Origin: Planctomycetota bacterium | GTDB taxonomy: Bacteria > Planctomycetota > UBA1135 | Length of the DNA: 12,009 bases | Assembly: GCA_002400895.1 (NCBI GenBank) | Contig: NVRO01000149.1 | Span: 1 to 12,009, forward strand | Reading direction: 5' to 3' | In this document: piece after piece, positions 1 to 10,325 of the stretch | Layout of the letters: the number at the start of each line of letters is the position of its first letter | Numbering within the stretch: position 1 is the stretch's first letter | The notes under the pieces: generated by a model | The model's input: only the letters and a program-made list of their open reading frames with translations | What the model was told of the DNA's origin: nothing | Database searches by the model: none | Made by a program: the position numbers and the translations under genes

Positions 1-2
1 TT

Positions 3-3384
<3,382 letters not shown>

Positions 3385-4515
3385 TTAAGAATAGTTCGAC
3401 AGCGGCATGACCACGTATTCATAGTCATCACCGAGAATCAACTTGGCAGGCTTGGTGCCTTCATCCATCATTAATTCAACTTGGTCGGTATGGGCGGCCT
3501 TGAGGCCATCCAGCAAGAATCCCGGGTTGAATGATGCGGAGAGACCCCCGCCGGTGTAGTCAACTTCAATTGTAGAATCGGTGCGTCCCCGCCCTTCATT
3601 TTCCGCTGATATTTTCATTTGATCATGAGAAATTTCAATACGCACAACCGCCGCAGTGTCGGCAGTCAGGTGCGAGGCAAATTTCAACTTGCGTGACATT
3701 GACTCTCGATGGGCACGAATAACGTGTTTACCCTCTTTTGGTATTACATTTACATAGCTTGGAAACTCTCCTTCAAGTACACGACCAAAGGATTCAAGGT
3801 TTCCTATCCGAAACCCAACGCGGTTGTCCATAAAGAAAATGTCAATGGTGTCTCCTTGTTCGTCCTGCCCGAAGCGTACGATTTGGTCGAGCATTTTTGG
3901 CAACAACACCGAACGCTGCTTACCACTTCCTTCAATCGCCTGGCGGCGAATACATGCCAAGCGTCTGCCGTCGGTCCCGACCATGGTGATATCACATTCG
4001 TCCGATTCAAACAAAACACCTTCAGTGGCAAAGCGGGTGTCATGAACACGGGAAGTAGCAAATCGCGTTGAGTTGACCATCTGCATGAAAACTGATTTTT
4101 CAACCCGCAAGTGAGGCTCAGAATCAAGAGTAGGAACTGTTGGAAATCCCTCAGGACCGCCCGTTGACGACGTACTGTTTTCCATTGTCACCAGCGAGCA
4201 GTGGTCTTCACCACCCTGAATCTCGAACAGGTTGTTTCCGCCAAGTTCTACGGTCACGATGTCGGCTTCGATGTCCTTGAACACATCGACCAGCTCACGA
4301 CCAGGCACCAATGCCCATCCTGGCTCGTCAACCTGAACTTGATCAATTCGGTAACGAACAGAGATGTCCAAATCTGAGGCCAGCACAATGAGGCTGTTGT
4401 TGTCAGCTTGGACAACTACGCCTCCCAGAACCGGACGAGTGGGTTTGCGGTCAATGGCCATTTCTACGCGCTGCAGGGCATCGCGAAAGGCAAGACGATC
4501 GATGAGGAATTTCAT
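3385..4515 (-). CDS. dnaN: DNA polymerase III beta subunit (sliding clamp)
   Basis: DnaN forms the dimeric ring that tethers Pol III and other partners to DNA. The 376-residue length fits the family, which has three similar ~120-residue domains. Recognisable parts are the N-terminus MKFLIDRLAFRDALQRV, an early ASDLDISVRYRI block (domain 1), the GTDGRRLACIRR block (domain 2), and a C-terminus ending EYVVMPLSNYS. The last corresponds to the conserved YVxMPx end that lines the partner-binding pocket. The start is ATG at 4515, with an AAGG motif 11 nt upstream, rather far but the best candidate. A promoter candidate with a 5/6 TATACT -10 lies about 55 bp upstream in the dnaA–dnaN gap, with a DnaA-box-like site over its -35. 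dciA begins directly at its stop, so dnaN-dciA are probably co-transcribed. Confidence 0.96.
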   Translation of the reverse strand: MKFLIDRLAFRDALQRVEMAIDRKPTRPVLGGVVVQADNNSLIVLASDLDISVRYRIDQVQVDEPGWALVPGRELVDVFKDIEADIVTVELGGNNLFEIQGGEDHCSLVTMENSTSSTGGPEGFPTVPTLDSEPHLRVEKSVFMQMVNSTRFATSRVHDTRFATEGVLFESDECDITMVGTDGRRLACIRRQAIEGSGKQRSVLLPKMLDQIVRFGQDEQGDTIDIFFMDNRVGFRIGNLESFGRVLEGEFPSYVNVIPKEGKHVIRAHRESMSRKLKFASHLTADTAAVVRIEISHDQMKISAENEGRGRTDSTIEVDYTGGGLSASFNPGFLLDGLKAAHTDQVELMMDEGTKPAKLILGDDYEYVVMPLSNYS

Positions 4516-4567
4516 GAGGGATGGAACCTTCTAATTATGTTCTATCAATTAATTAAACAGTCGTAAT

Positions 4568-4596
4568 AGTATAGGGGGCTCCCAGCTGTTGATAAA
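4568..4596 (-). promoter_or_regulatory. Candidate dnaN promoter
   Basis: On the minus strand, TTTATC (4591-4596) and TATACT (4568-4573) are separated by exactly 17 bp. The -10 matches the sigma-70 consensus at five of six positions and the -35 at three of six. It points to dnaN, about 53 bp from its ATG. The DnaA-box-like site TTATCAACA overlaps the -35, so DnaA binding could modulate transcription. The consensus is that of E. coli sigma-70; its fit to this organism is assumed. Confidence 0.45.
4587..4595 (-). promoter_or_regulatory. DnaA-box-like site overlapping the dnaN promoter
   Basis: TTATCAACA on the minus strand differs from the consensus TTATNCACA at one defined position. It lies on the -35 of the candidate dnaN promoter. 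Confidence 0.45.
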
Positions 4597-4754
4597 GACA
4601 GAAAAAAATTCATAAAGCTTTATTTTTAATGGTTTTATGGTTCCTCTAACAGGTATTTTTTTGGTTGAAAAGTTGGGAGAGCCCGGGAGAGGTTCCGGAT
4701 AAACAAGAGCTTGCCAACAGGACATTAATTGAAGTATGCCAGAGGTGTTAAAAG

Positions 4755-4772
4755 TGTGGAAAATGTGGATGT
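4755..4772 (-). promoter_or_regulatory. Two adjacent DnaA-box-like 9-mers
   Basis: On the minus strand two 9-mers abut without spacing, both in the same orientation: TTTTCCACA (4755-4763, one mismatch to TTATCCACA) and ACATCCACA (4764-4772, two mismatches). Adjacent same-orientation boxes of decreasing quality resemble cooperative DnaA arrays. Binding has not been shown. Confidence 0.5.
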
Positions 4773-4794
4773 TTTTGCGGCATAAAACCACGGA

Positions 4795-4803
4795 TTCTAC
4801 ACA
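4795..4803 (+). promoter_or_regulatory. DnaA-box-like site
   Basis: TTCTACACA on the plus strand has one mismatch to TTATNCACA. It faces the tandem pair, which starts 22 bp to its left, in the opposite orientation. Confidence 0.4.
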
Positions 4804-4868
4804 GGTTTTACGCGCCGAAGGCACACAGGACTTGGGGCTTGTTCGCCTCCATGCCCCGTAGACAATCA

Positions 4869-6278
4869 TCAATTTTCCTCCACCATCAGGCGTATTCGGT
4901 TCTCTAGATCACTAATGGTGACCGAGAAGTCGCTGTCTACGCGCCTGCGGCGTTCCATTTTGTCCAACGCATAGACAACGGTTGAGTGGTCACGGCCTCC
5001 AAAGAAGCCACCGATCTCTCCAAGTGATAGTTCGGTTAATTGTCTGGCCAGGAACATCGCAATTTGTCGCGGGAAAACGATTGACTGAGAGCGCCGCTTG
5101 GATTGTAATTCTCCAACCTTGGCCCCGAAATGCCGGCACACGATTTCCAAAATATCATCAATACGTATGGCCCGACCACGCTGGCGTATTTCGGACGCCA
5201 ACACTTCCTTTGCCAACATTAAATCAACTCGCCGATTTGTAAGGCTCGCCATGGCGTGCACCCTGGTAAGCGACCCTTCGAGCTCACGCACGTTATTGTC
5301 AATGTTCTCGGCAATAAACTTGGCGACATCTTGCGGAAGGTCCAGCCCTACCCGTTCCGCCTTGTTTTGTAGAATGGCCATTCGAGTTTCAAATTCGGGG
5401 GGACAAATCTCTGCCACCATTCCCCACTTGAATCTACTTAGAAGACGATCCTGCAAGTCCGAGATTTCTTCCGGAGGAGAGTCACTGGCCAGAACGATTT
5501 GCTTGTGGGCGTTGTGTAGTTCATTAAAGGTATGAAAGAACTCTTCCTGGGTGCGCTGCTTGTTAGATAACAACTGGATGTCATCAACCACCAGGATGTC
5601 AGCGCTCCTATAGCGGTTACGGAAGGCGTTAATATCTCCTTGCTGTAACGCCTGGATAAAATGGTTTACAAACTGCTCGCAAGAAAGAAAGATGATTTTG
5701 CAATCCGGATTCTTGTTCAGGCAATAATGGGCAATAGCCTGAAGCAAATGTGTTTTACCAAGACCGACCGAGCCGTGGAGAAAGAGCGGGTTGAAACCGC
5801 GGGCTTGTCCGTCGGCGACTCCCAACGCGGAGGCATGGGCAAGTCGATTTGCACCACCAACCACGAAGTTCTCGAAACTGTAGTCGCGATTCAGAACCAG
5901 GCGCTCCGGGGCCTCAAGCGGAGCGGCAAATTTTGATTTTGCCGCGCCGTTACCCGCCCCCTTAGAGCCTCGATTGAGGGCTGTCCGGTCCGACGGGGGG
6001 GCTGGACGATCCGCAATGGGAGACCTGTCGGGCTCTTTGACAGTAAGAACGCAGTCGTTTACCCCGAGTACGGCGCACAGAACAGAAAGGTGATTGGAAC
6101 GAATCCACTGGGCATGAAGGCGTGAGGGAACAACCAGGCTTGCAGTTCGATCCCTGAGGGAAGACAATCCCGTGTCCGCAAACCATCGCTCAACTTCCGT
6201 TTGCCCGATCTGCTGACTCAGTTCGGTTAGTGCATTGTCCCACACTAAGCGGTCGATGGAGTCCAGGGGGGAAGGCAT
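4869..6278 (-). CDS. dnaA: Chromosomal replication initiator protein DnaA
   Basis: DnaA is an AAA+ ATPase that binds 9-bp boxes and opens the origin. The 469-residue protein has the full four-domain layout: an N-terminal interaction domain (about 1-80), a variable linker (about 81-128), the AAA+ core, and the DNA-binding domain. Visible motifs are Walker A GSVGLGKTH (169-177), Walker B ILVVDDIQ (228-235), the box VII DRLLSRF segment with its arginine finger (277-283), sensor II NNVRELEGS (328-336), and the DnaA signature GGRDHSTVVYAL (427-438). The start is ATG at 6278, just before a DSIDRLVWDNALTEL helix; no Shine-Dalgarno precedes it, only an A/T-rich leader. A G7 run on the plus strand (5995-6001) falls in the linker, where length changes are tolerated. 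The gene is transcribed towards the candidate oriC. Confidence 0.98.
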   Translation of the reverse strand: MPSPLDSIDRLVWDNALTELSQQIGQTEVERWFADTGLSSLRDRTASLVVPSRLHAQWIRSNHLSVLCAVLGVNDCVLTVKEPDRSPIADRPAPPSDRTALNRGSKGAGNGAAKSKFAAPLEAPERLVLNRDYSFENFVVGGANRLAHASALGVADGQARGFNPLFLHGSVGLGKTHLLQAIAHYCLNKNPDCKIIFLSCEQFVNHFIQALQQGDINAFRNRYRSADILVVDDIQLLSNKQRTQEEFFHTFNELHNAHKQIVLASDSPPEEISDLQDRLLSRFKWGMVAEICPPEFETRMAILQNKAERVGLDLPQDVAKFIAENIDNNVRELEGSLTRVHAMASLTNRRVDLMLAKEVLASEIRQRGRAIRIDDILEIVCRHFGAKVGELQSKRRSQSIVFPRQIAMFLARQLTELSLGEIGGFFGGRDHSTVVYALDKMERRRRVDSDFSVTISDLENRIRLMVEEN

Positions 6279-6407
6279 TTTTTAAAGTTAAAGCAGTAGC
6301 GGGCACCAGTGAAAATCTTGCGAGCCATCCAGATGAAATTACCTGTGCGCTTAGCCACCCTCTAACTAAAAAAACAACAGCCGACGTAAACTCTTGAACT
6401 CCAACTC

Positions 6408-7583
6408 TTATGCGTTTGCGAGTTTGTAAATACGGGCAATTGTTGCGGCGGCACGTGCGCCAACCTTTTTTGCTGCGCCGACGCTGCAGTCGCGGCCGAA
6501 ACTGAATCGTAAACTTGCGCGAGCCAGCTCAGCGCTTAGTCCACAAGCTCGCAACACCGAAGAAGGAAGGGACGCTCCGCTCGAGCAGGCCGACCCGGAA
6601 GATGCAGCAATACCTTCGGTGTCCAGCGCTGGCAATAACAATCGTCCGTCGATGCCAGGAAAGGAAAGACTCAAGGTATTGGGGAGGCATTCTCTTTCTG
6701 GGTGATTACACACAACATCTGGTATTAGCGACTTGATTTCGTTTAGGAAACAATTGGCCGCTTCACGCATTCGCCGGGCACAATCGCGCTGCTCGTCCAT
6801 TGATAGTTTTAGTGCTGTCGCCAATGCGGCAGCCAGCGCAGGAGATTCGGTCCCCGGCCGTAATCCATGCTGATGCCCTCCCCCAAAGCTTGAAGGGTCA
6901 ACCATTGCGCGGTCTCCAAGAATCAGGGCGCCGACCCCGATTGGCGCACCAAATTTCAGCCCAGAGATTGCCAAACTATCGGCGGTCAGGAGATTGTCGC
7001 CATATTCCAACTTGCCGACGCCCTGGGCGGCGTCACAATGAAAATGACATTCCTCCCCGCGCCCAGAGAGAAGTTCATCGAGCGGCTGGATTGCGCCGGT
7101 CTCATTGTTTGCCCATTGGATTGCGACTACCAGCGGCCCGGAGGCTTCAGAAATGCTTGCCGCTCCCACCACCGGGTCAATCCTGGCGTTAGCGTCAAGA
7201 GGCAAAAGAGTCAGATGAAATCCTTCCTGTTGGAGGGAGCGCATCGGCCCCAGCACCGAGGGGTGTTCGCAAGCAGAGGAAATCAGCCCTGGTTGCTTGC
7301 CGCTCAGGCGGTGCCAGGCGCGGGCAGCCCCGAGGATGGCGATGTTGTTGGCCTCCGTTGCTGAAGACGTAAAGACTATCTGTTTTGCAGAGCGGCCCAG
7401 CAATTCACCAACCTGATCACGCGCTTGTTCGAGCACGCCTTGGGCGCGCCGGCCAGGGCGATGAAGCGCCGCCGGGTTTGCCCCCAGGGTTTTATTGGCC
7501 TCAACAAATGCCGCCAAGGACTCGGGTCGAACTTGAGTGCCGGCGTTATGGTCGAGGTAGGACTCAGCCGATTTCGAGTTCAC
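6408..7583 (-). CDS. Class-V aminotransferase family cysteine desulfurase (NifS/IscS-like)
   Basis: A predicted PLP-dependent enzyme releasing sulfur from cysteine as an enzyme-bound persulfide, for Fe-S clusters or thio-modification. Starting from the GTG at 7583 it is 391 residues long; GGAG lies 7 nt upstream and the start keeps the conserved YLDHNAGT near the N-terminus. A longer frame from 7655 would run deep inside parA. Conserved features are SSATEANN (73-80), the His of ACEHPS (107), WANNETG (157-163), CDAAQ (183-187), the PLP lysine at 210 (SGLKFGAPIGVGAL), GGGHQHGLRPGT (234-245), and the persulfide cysteine 333 in SSGSACSSG, followed by the RASLRFSFGR block typical of IscS/NifS. The residue before the PLP lysine is Leu instead of the usual His. 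It overlaps the 3' end of parA by 20 bp. No iscU, iscA or suf gene lies nearby, so the sulfur acceptor is unknown and iscS versus nifS cannot be decided. Confidence 0.88.
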   Translation of the reverse strand: MNSKSAESYLDHNAGTQVRPESLAAFVEANKTLGANPAALHRPGRRAQGVLEQARDQVGELLGRSAKQIVFTSSATEANNIAILGAARAWHRLSGKQPGLISSACEHPSVLGPMRSLQQEGFHLTLLPLDANARIDPVVGAASISEASGPLVVAIQWANNETGAIQPLDELLSGRGEECHFHCDAAQGVGKLEYGDNLLTADSLAISGLKFGAPIGVGALILGDRAMVDPSSFGGGHQHGLRPGTESPALAAALATALKLSMDEQRDCARRMREAANCFLNEIKSLIPDVVCNHPERECLPNTLSLSFPGIDGRLLLPALDTEGIAASSGSACSSGASLPSSVLRACGLSAELARASLRFSFGRDCSVGAAKKVGARAAATIARIYKLANA

Positions 7584-8439
7584 GGCCTGGCTCCGCCACC
7601 TCGTTGGGGTCGTCCTTGACATCGGCTTTCTCGGTCTCCATATCAGCCACCACATCTTCGACGGTTTTTAGTCCGAGGCGGGACACGAACTCCTTGGCTA
7701 CCGCAGCAAAGTCTTGAGCCCCAACCGATTCCGGCGCGTACTGGTAGATGGTTTGCCCGTGGCTTGGGGCTTCTGCCAAGCGCACATTTACCCTCACCTT
7801 GGTGTCGAATACCACACCAGGGAAGTGCTTGTCTAGCTCTTCCAAAACCTCACGCGACAAGTTGCGTTGCTTCTGAAACATTGACACCAGAATACCGAGC
7901 AGGCTGAGGCCTGGGTTGAGGCGTCGCTTGACGCGCTCAATGACATCCAGAAGCTGGGCCATCCCCTGGAGCGCAAAGAACTCTGCCTGTAGCGGGATAA
8001 TTACGTGGTTCGACGCGACCAGCGCATTGAGCGAAAGCAAGCCAAGGGCTGGCGGGCAATCGAAAATGATTAGGTCAGGGGTTTGGTGCTTACGGGAAAA
8101 CTTTTCGATAGCAGCTTGTAGCAGGGTTTCGCGACCTATTTCTGCTGCGAATTCCATTTCCGCCCCGGTTAAGTCGAGGTTGGTAGGCGCAATCCACAAG
8201 TTTTCTTGATTGGTTGGCTGGATTACCTCGTCGAGGGAATGCACACCCGACAACAGACTGTAAACAGAAGGCTCGCCTGGCTCCGGCAGGCGGTCGAGAC
8301 TGATTGATAGATGCGCCTGAGGGTCAAGATCGAAAAGGAAAACACGGTGCCCGGAACTCGCGATGGCGGCCCCGATATTGGCACAAGCGGTGGTCTTGCC
8401 AACTCCGCCCTTCTGGTTGATGACAGAGATTATTTGCAC
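7564..8439 (-). CDS. parA: ParA/Soj family chromosome-partitioning ATPase
   Basis: A 291-residue Walker-type ATPase of the ParA/MinD superfamily. The N-terminus MQIISVINQKGGVGKTT carries the deviant Walker A motif with both lysines (10 and 15). DLDPQAH (37-43) and DCPP (127-130) are the Walker A' and switch II elements of Soj-type ParAs. Chromosomal ParA binds DNA as an ATP dimer and, with ParB on parS, moves origins apart and can influence DnaA. The last ~35 residues form a charged, mainly acidic tail beyond the usual fold. The start is GTG at 8439, because the motif begins within ten residues. No Shine-Dalgarno is visible. parB, normally next to it, is absent, and no good parS-like palindrome was seen; the next gene is the overlapping cysteine desulfurase. 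The origin-proximal position supports a chromosomal role. Confidence 0.93.
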   Translation of the reverse strand: MQIISVINQKGGVGKTTACANIGAAIASSGHRVFLFDLDPQAHLSISLDRLPEPGEPSVYSLLSGVHSLDEVIQPTNQENLWIAPTNLDLTGAEMEFAAEIGRETLLQAAIEKFSRKHQTPDLIIFDCPPALGLLSLNALVASNHVIIPLQAEFFALQGMAQLLDVIERVKRRLNPGLSLLGILVSMFQKQRNLSREVLEELDKHFPGVVFDTKVRVNVRLAEAPSHGQTIYQYAPESVGAQDFAAVAKEFVSRLGLKTVEDVVADMETEKADVKDDPNEVAEPGRELEIG

Positions 8440-8489
8440 AAGGCGGAGGATAGCGAATTTACTTGTAAGTTCCTATAGCAATCCTAACC

Positions 8490-9425
8490 CTAGAGCGTTG
8501 GAACAAGCACAGAAGGCTGTAACGCAGCCGATTTCATGTAGGAGATGTAATTCTCCAGATTGTCGAGGTCAAGGCGGAACGAGGCTACGGGGACCAGCAG
8601 CGATAACTGCTCCTGTTGGGGGAGGTCCAAAGGGCGTAAGGATTGGGCGAGGAGATGGGTGCGGGCGCCGCTGATGCCGCCTCGGTTACTGAGGTAATGT
8701 CGCGCTCTCTTGCACATCAAGGACGAGGACTTGTTCAGGTCGCGATTAAAACGATTCCATGAGGCATAAAGCTGCGGCTCCTCGCGTCGTAGCTCAGCCC
8801 CCAAATCCTTGCTGAGCGCGGCCATCTTCCCGGCGGTCAGGTTGATTGTATCCAGTGTTTCCTGGCCGACTGATGGCTGGATCATCTTTCGCAACTCTGT
8901 TTCGCCTTTAAGGGCGTGCTCGGGGGAAATTCGCAGGGCGTGCAAGCTCTGGGCCTGGCGGGGGCCAAGCCAAGTGGTTTCTGGAAACCGGCCAAGCTCT
9001 TCGGTTGCCTCCGCGGATTCAGCAACCCCCACTTCCAGCCCATGTTTTTCGAACAGGCCTGTCCACAGACGTGTGCTGGCCTCCAGCAATGATTCGCCAA
9101 CCTGAGGAAGCAGTCGCTCAGCCGCGCCCTCGGCTTCCGAGGTGTCAGCGAGGCAGCAAAGCGCAGCCTCCATCAAGGAGTTGTGTTCTTGTGGCTCCAT
9201 TATCCACTCACGGCTTGGCATCGGTTTTTGCAGGTCGACGCTTTGTCGGTCACCACGTGAGTTGAGCAACAACAGGCGACAATCTTTTGTCGTCAACAAG
9301 CGGTAGTCGAGCTCAACCCTGACCCGGCCATCGGCTATTGCCAAGGCCCACAAGATGGCATTCAGATAACGCACCGTTCCTCCCGCCAAAGCCGGAGCCA
9401 TGCGCAAACAGATTTCCGTGCTCAT
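8490..9425 (-). CDS. Protein of unknown function (311 residues) between pyrF and parA
   Basis: I do not recognise this protein. It is a real gene by context: it fills a 936-bp open frame on the coding strand, begins 9 bp after the pyrF stop, and is followed by parA 50 bp on. The composition looks soluble, with no signal peptide or clear membrane segment. The N-terminal ~75 residues look beta-rich with alternating charges (RVRVELDYRLLTT, CRLLLLNSRGDRQSVDL). The rest looks helical, with many Leu/Glu/Arg residues and a possible helical pair around 185-245. A basic segment, CKRARHYLSNRGG, precedes a Leu-rich C-terminus. No catalytic motif or metal-binding Cys/His cluster stands out. The N-terminal ALAGGTVRYLNAILWALAIADG segment is hydrophobic but too mixed for a clear membrane helix. 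Co-transcription with pyrF and possibly parA is inferred from spacing. Confidence 0.75.
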   Translation of the reverse strand: MSTEICLRMAPALAGGTVRYLNAILWALAIADGRVRVELDYRLLTTKDCRLLLLNSRGDRQSVDLQKPMPSREWIMEPQEHNSLMEAALCCLADTSEAEGAAERLLPQVGESLLEASTRLWTGLFEKHGLEVGVAESAEATEELGRFPETTWLGPRQAQSLHALRISPEHALKGETELRKMIQPSVGQETLDTINLTAGKMAALSKDLGAELRREEPQLYASWNRFNRDLNKSSSLMCKRARHYLSNRGGISGARTHLLAQSLRPLDLPQQEQLSLLVPVASFRLDLDNLENYISYMKSAALQPSVLVPTL

Positions 9426-9434
9426 TAGTGCTGA

Positions 9435-10325
9435 CTAACCCGCCGCGCAAACGGTGCGTAACTGAGCAACCATTTCATCGACCGCAACGCCGACACGCTC
9501 GCGCCAATCTTCAAGATGCAAGAGATCGTCGCGCTCGTGCGCCCACAAGATGCCACGACTTGAGTTGACTACGGCGCCATGCCCGAGCTGGTTAAAGGCG
9601 GCACCAATACCGTCCGCAGTGCCTCCCTGGAAGCCGAATCCAGGCAAGAGAAGTGGCGCCCGCGGCATAAGTTCTCGAAACCGCGCCAGCTCTTCAGGGC
9701 GGGTTGCGCCGACCACTGCGCCAACCGGAGACCAATTACTTTCGCCATGCCAGTTCTCGCCGAAAGTTGCCACCATTTGCGCAACCCGCTCAGCGAGGGG
9801 CGGGTCACCATGGTCCTGAAACAAGCCAGCGCCCGGATTCGAAGTCTTGACCAAGATGAACAAACCGGCACGATATTTTTTTGCCGCATCGACAAAAGGT
9901 TGGCAAGCGTCTTCTCCGAGATATGGGCTAATGGTCAGGGCGTCGGCGGCCGGAAGCCCGGTTCCGGAAAAGAAGGCCTCCGCATAGGCGGCAGAAGTTG
10001 AGCCAATATCCCCGCGCTTTGCGTCCATAAGCACCAGCAAACCAAGATCCTTGGCGCAAGCGCAAGCATCATGCAAGGCCTCCAATCCGGCCGCGCCCCA
10101 CTGTTCAAAAAAAGCCGATTGCGGTTTGACAATCGCGACATGAGGAGCAATCAACGGCAGCAGCTCGCGGTGATAAGCCTTGGTGGCAGCAGCAAGGCCT
10201 GCTGCGTCGGCGTTGTCGTTCGGTCTAAATTCTTCAGGAAAATGGTTCGGTCGCGGGTCCAGACCTATCATCGCGGGGGAAGATTTTTGGTCTATAGCCT
10301 GCCATAAGCGGTCAGCAAAGCTCAT
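9435..10325 (-). CDS. pyrF: Orotidine 5'-phosphate decarboxylase, long (type 2) form
   Basis: PyrF converts OMP to UMP, the last step of de novo pyrimidine synthesis. At 296 residues it is longer than the ~230-residue E. coli type and matches the type-2 subfamily. Active-site elements are GLDPR (21-25), VKPQ (66-69), and the DAKRGD motif (101-106), which supplies the Asp-Lys-Asp catalytic array. The phosphate-binding region is PGFGFQGG (228-235) and SSRGIL (255-260). ISPYLGEDA (132-140) and LVKTSNPGA (158-166) are also typical of the subfamily. The start ATG at 10325 overlaps the DUF502 stop in an ATGA arrangement, indicating translational coupling. The unrecognised 311-residue gene follows after 9 bp. 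No other pyr genes are in the window. Cytosolic. Confidence 0.95.
   Translation of the reverse strand: MSFADRLWQAIDQKSSPAMIGLDPRPNHFPEEFRPNDNADAAGLAAATKAYHRELLPLIAPHVAIVKPQSAFFEQWGAAGLEALHDACACAKDLGLLVLMDAKRGDIGSTSAAYAEAFFSGTGLPAADALTISPYLGEDACQPFVDAAKKYRAGLFILVKTSNPGAGLFQDHGDPPLAERVAQMVATFGENWHGESNWSPVGAVVGATRPEELARFRELMPRAPLLLPGFGFQGGTADGIGAAFNQLGHGAVVNSSRGILWAHERDDLLHLEDWRERVGVAVDEMVAQLRTVCAAG

Larger units (their letters stand above)
4516..4868. other. Candidate chromosomal replication origin (oriC), dnaA–dnaN intergenic region
   Basis: This 353-bp gap is the longest non-coding stretch in the window. It lies between dnaA and dnaN, a frequent position for oriC. It contains near-consensus DnaA boxes: TGTTGATAA at 4587-4595, TGTGGAAAA directly followed by TGTGGATGT at 4755-4772, and TTCTACACA at 4795-4803. 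A weaker match, TCCGGATAA, lies at 4694-4702. An AT-rich block at about 4596-4670, with runs of A and T and the 12-bp palindrome ATAAAGCTTTAT (4612-4623), is a plausible unwinding element. A 10-bp inverted repeat (4630-4639 with 4781-4790) spans the middle. No box matches TTATNCACA perfectly, and the shorter gap upstream of dnaA shows none at all. The origin role is inferred from context and motifs. Confidence 0.6.

Noticed and set aside
4612..4623. 12-bp palindrome ATAAAGCTTTAT as an operator
   Set aside because: It is AT-rich, lies in an AT-rich region, and has no known regulator consensus behind it. I mention it only as part of the candidate origin.
4675..4691. Direct repeat GGGAGAG twice, three bases apart
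   Set aside because: Too short and not linked to any other element.
4833..4858. GGGGC…GCCCC pairing downstream of dnaA as its terminator
   Set aside because: Only 5 bp of stem with a loop of about 14 nt and no T-tract on the minus strand.
4549..4872. 107-residue minus-strand open frame filling the dnaA–dnaN gap
   Set aside because: It has no recognisable motif, runs across the DnaA-box cluster and AT-rich block, and overlaps the dnaA stop. It looks like chance openness in non-coding DNA.
5995..6001. G7 run in dnaA as a frameshift site
   Set aside because: The frame is continuous through it, and it falls in the variable linker, so there is no sign of disruption.
6279..6407. Upstream region of dnaA as an alternative oriC
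   Set aside because: The 129-bp gap shows no convincing DnaA box. It has a T7 run on the minus strand without a clear stem, so I call neither origin nor terminator there.
8490..9425. Possible relation of the unknown protein to BshC (bacillithiol synthesis)
   Set aside because: Only a faint resemblance of the helical C-terminus with its basic NRGG segment. The N-terminal nucleotide-binding signature of BshC is absent and the protein is far shorter.
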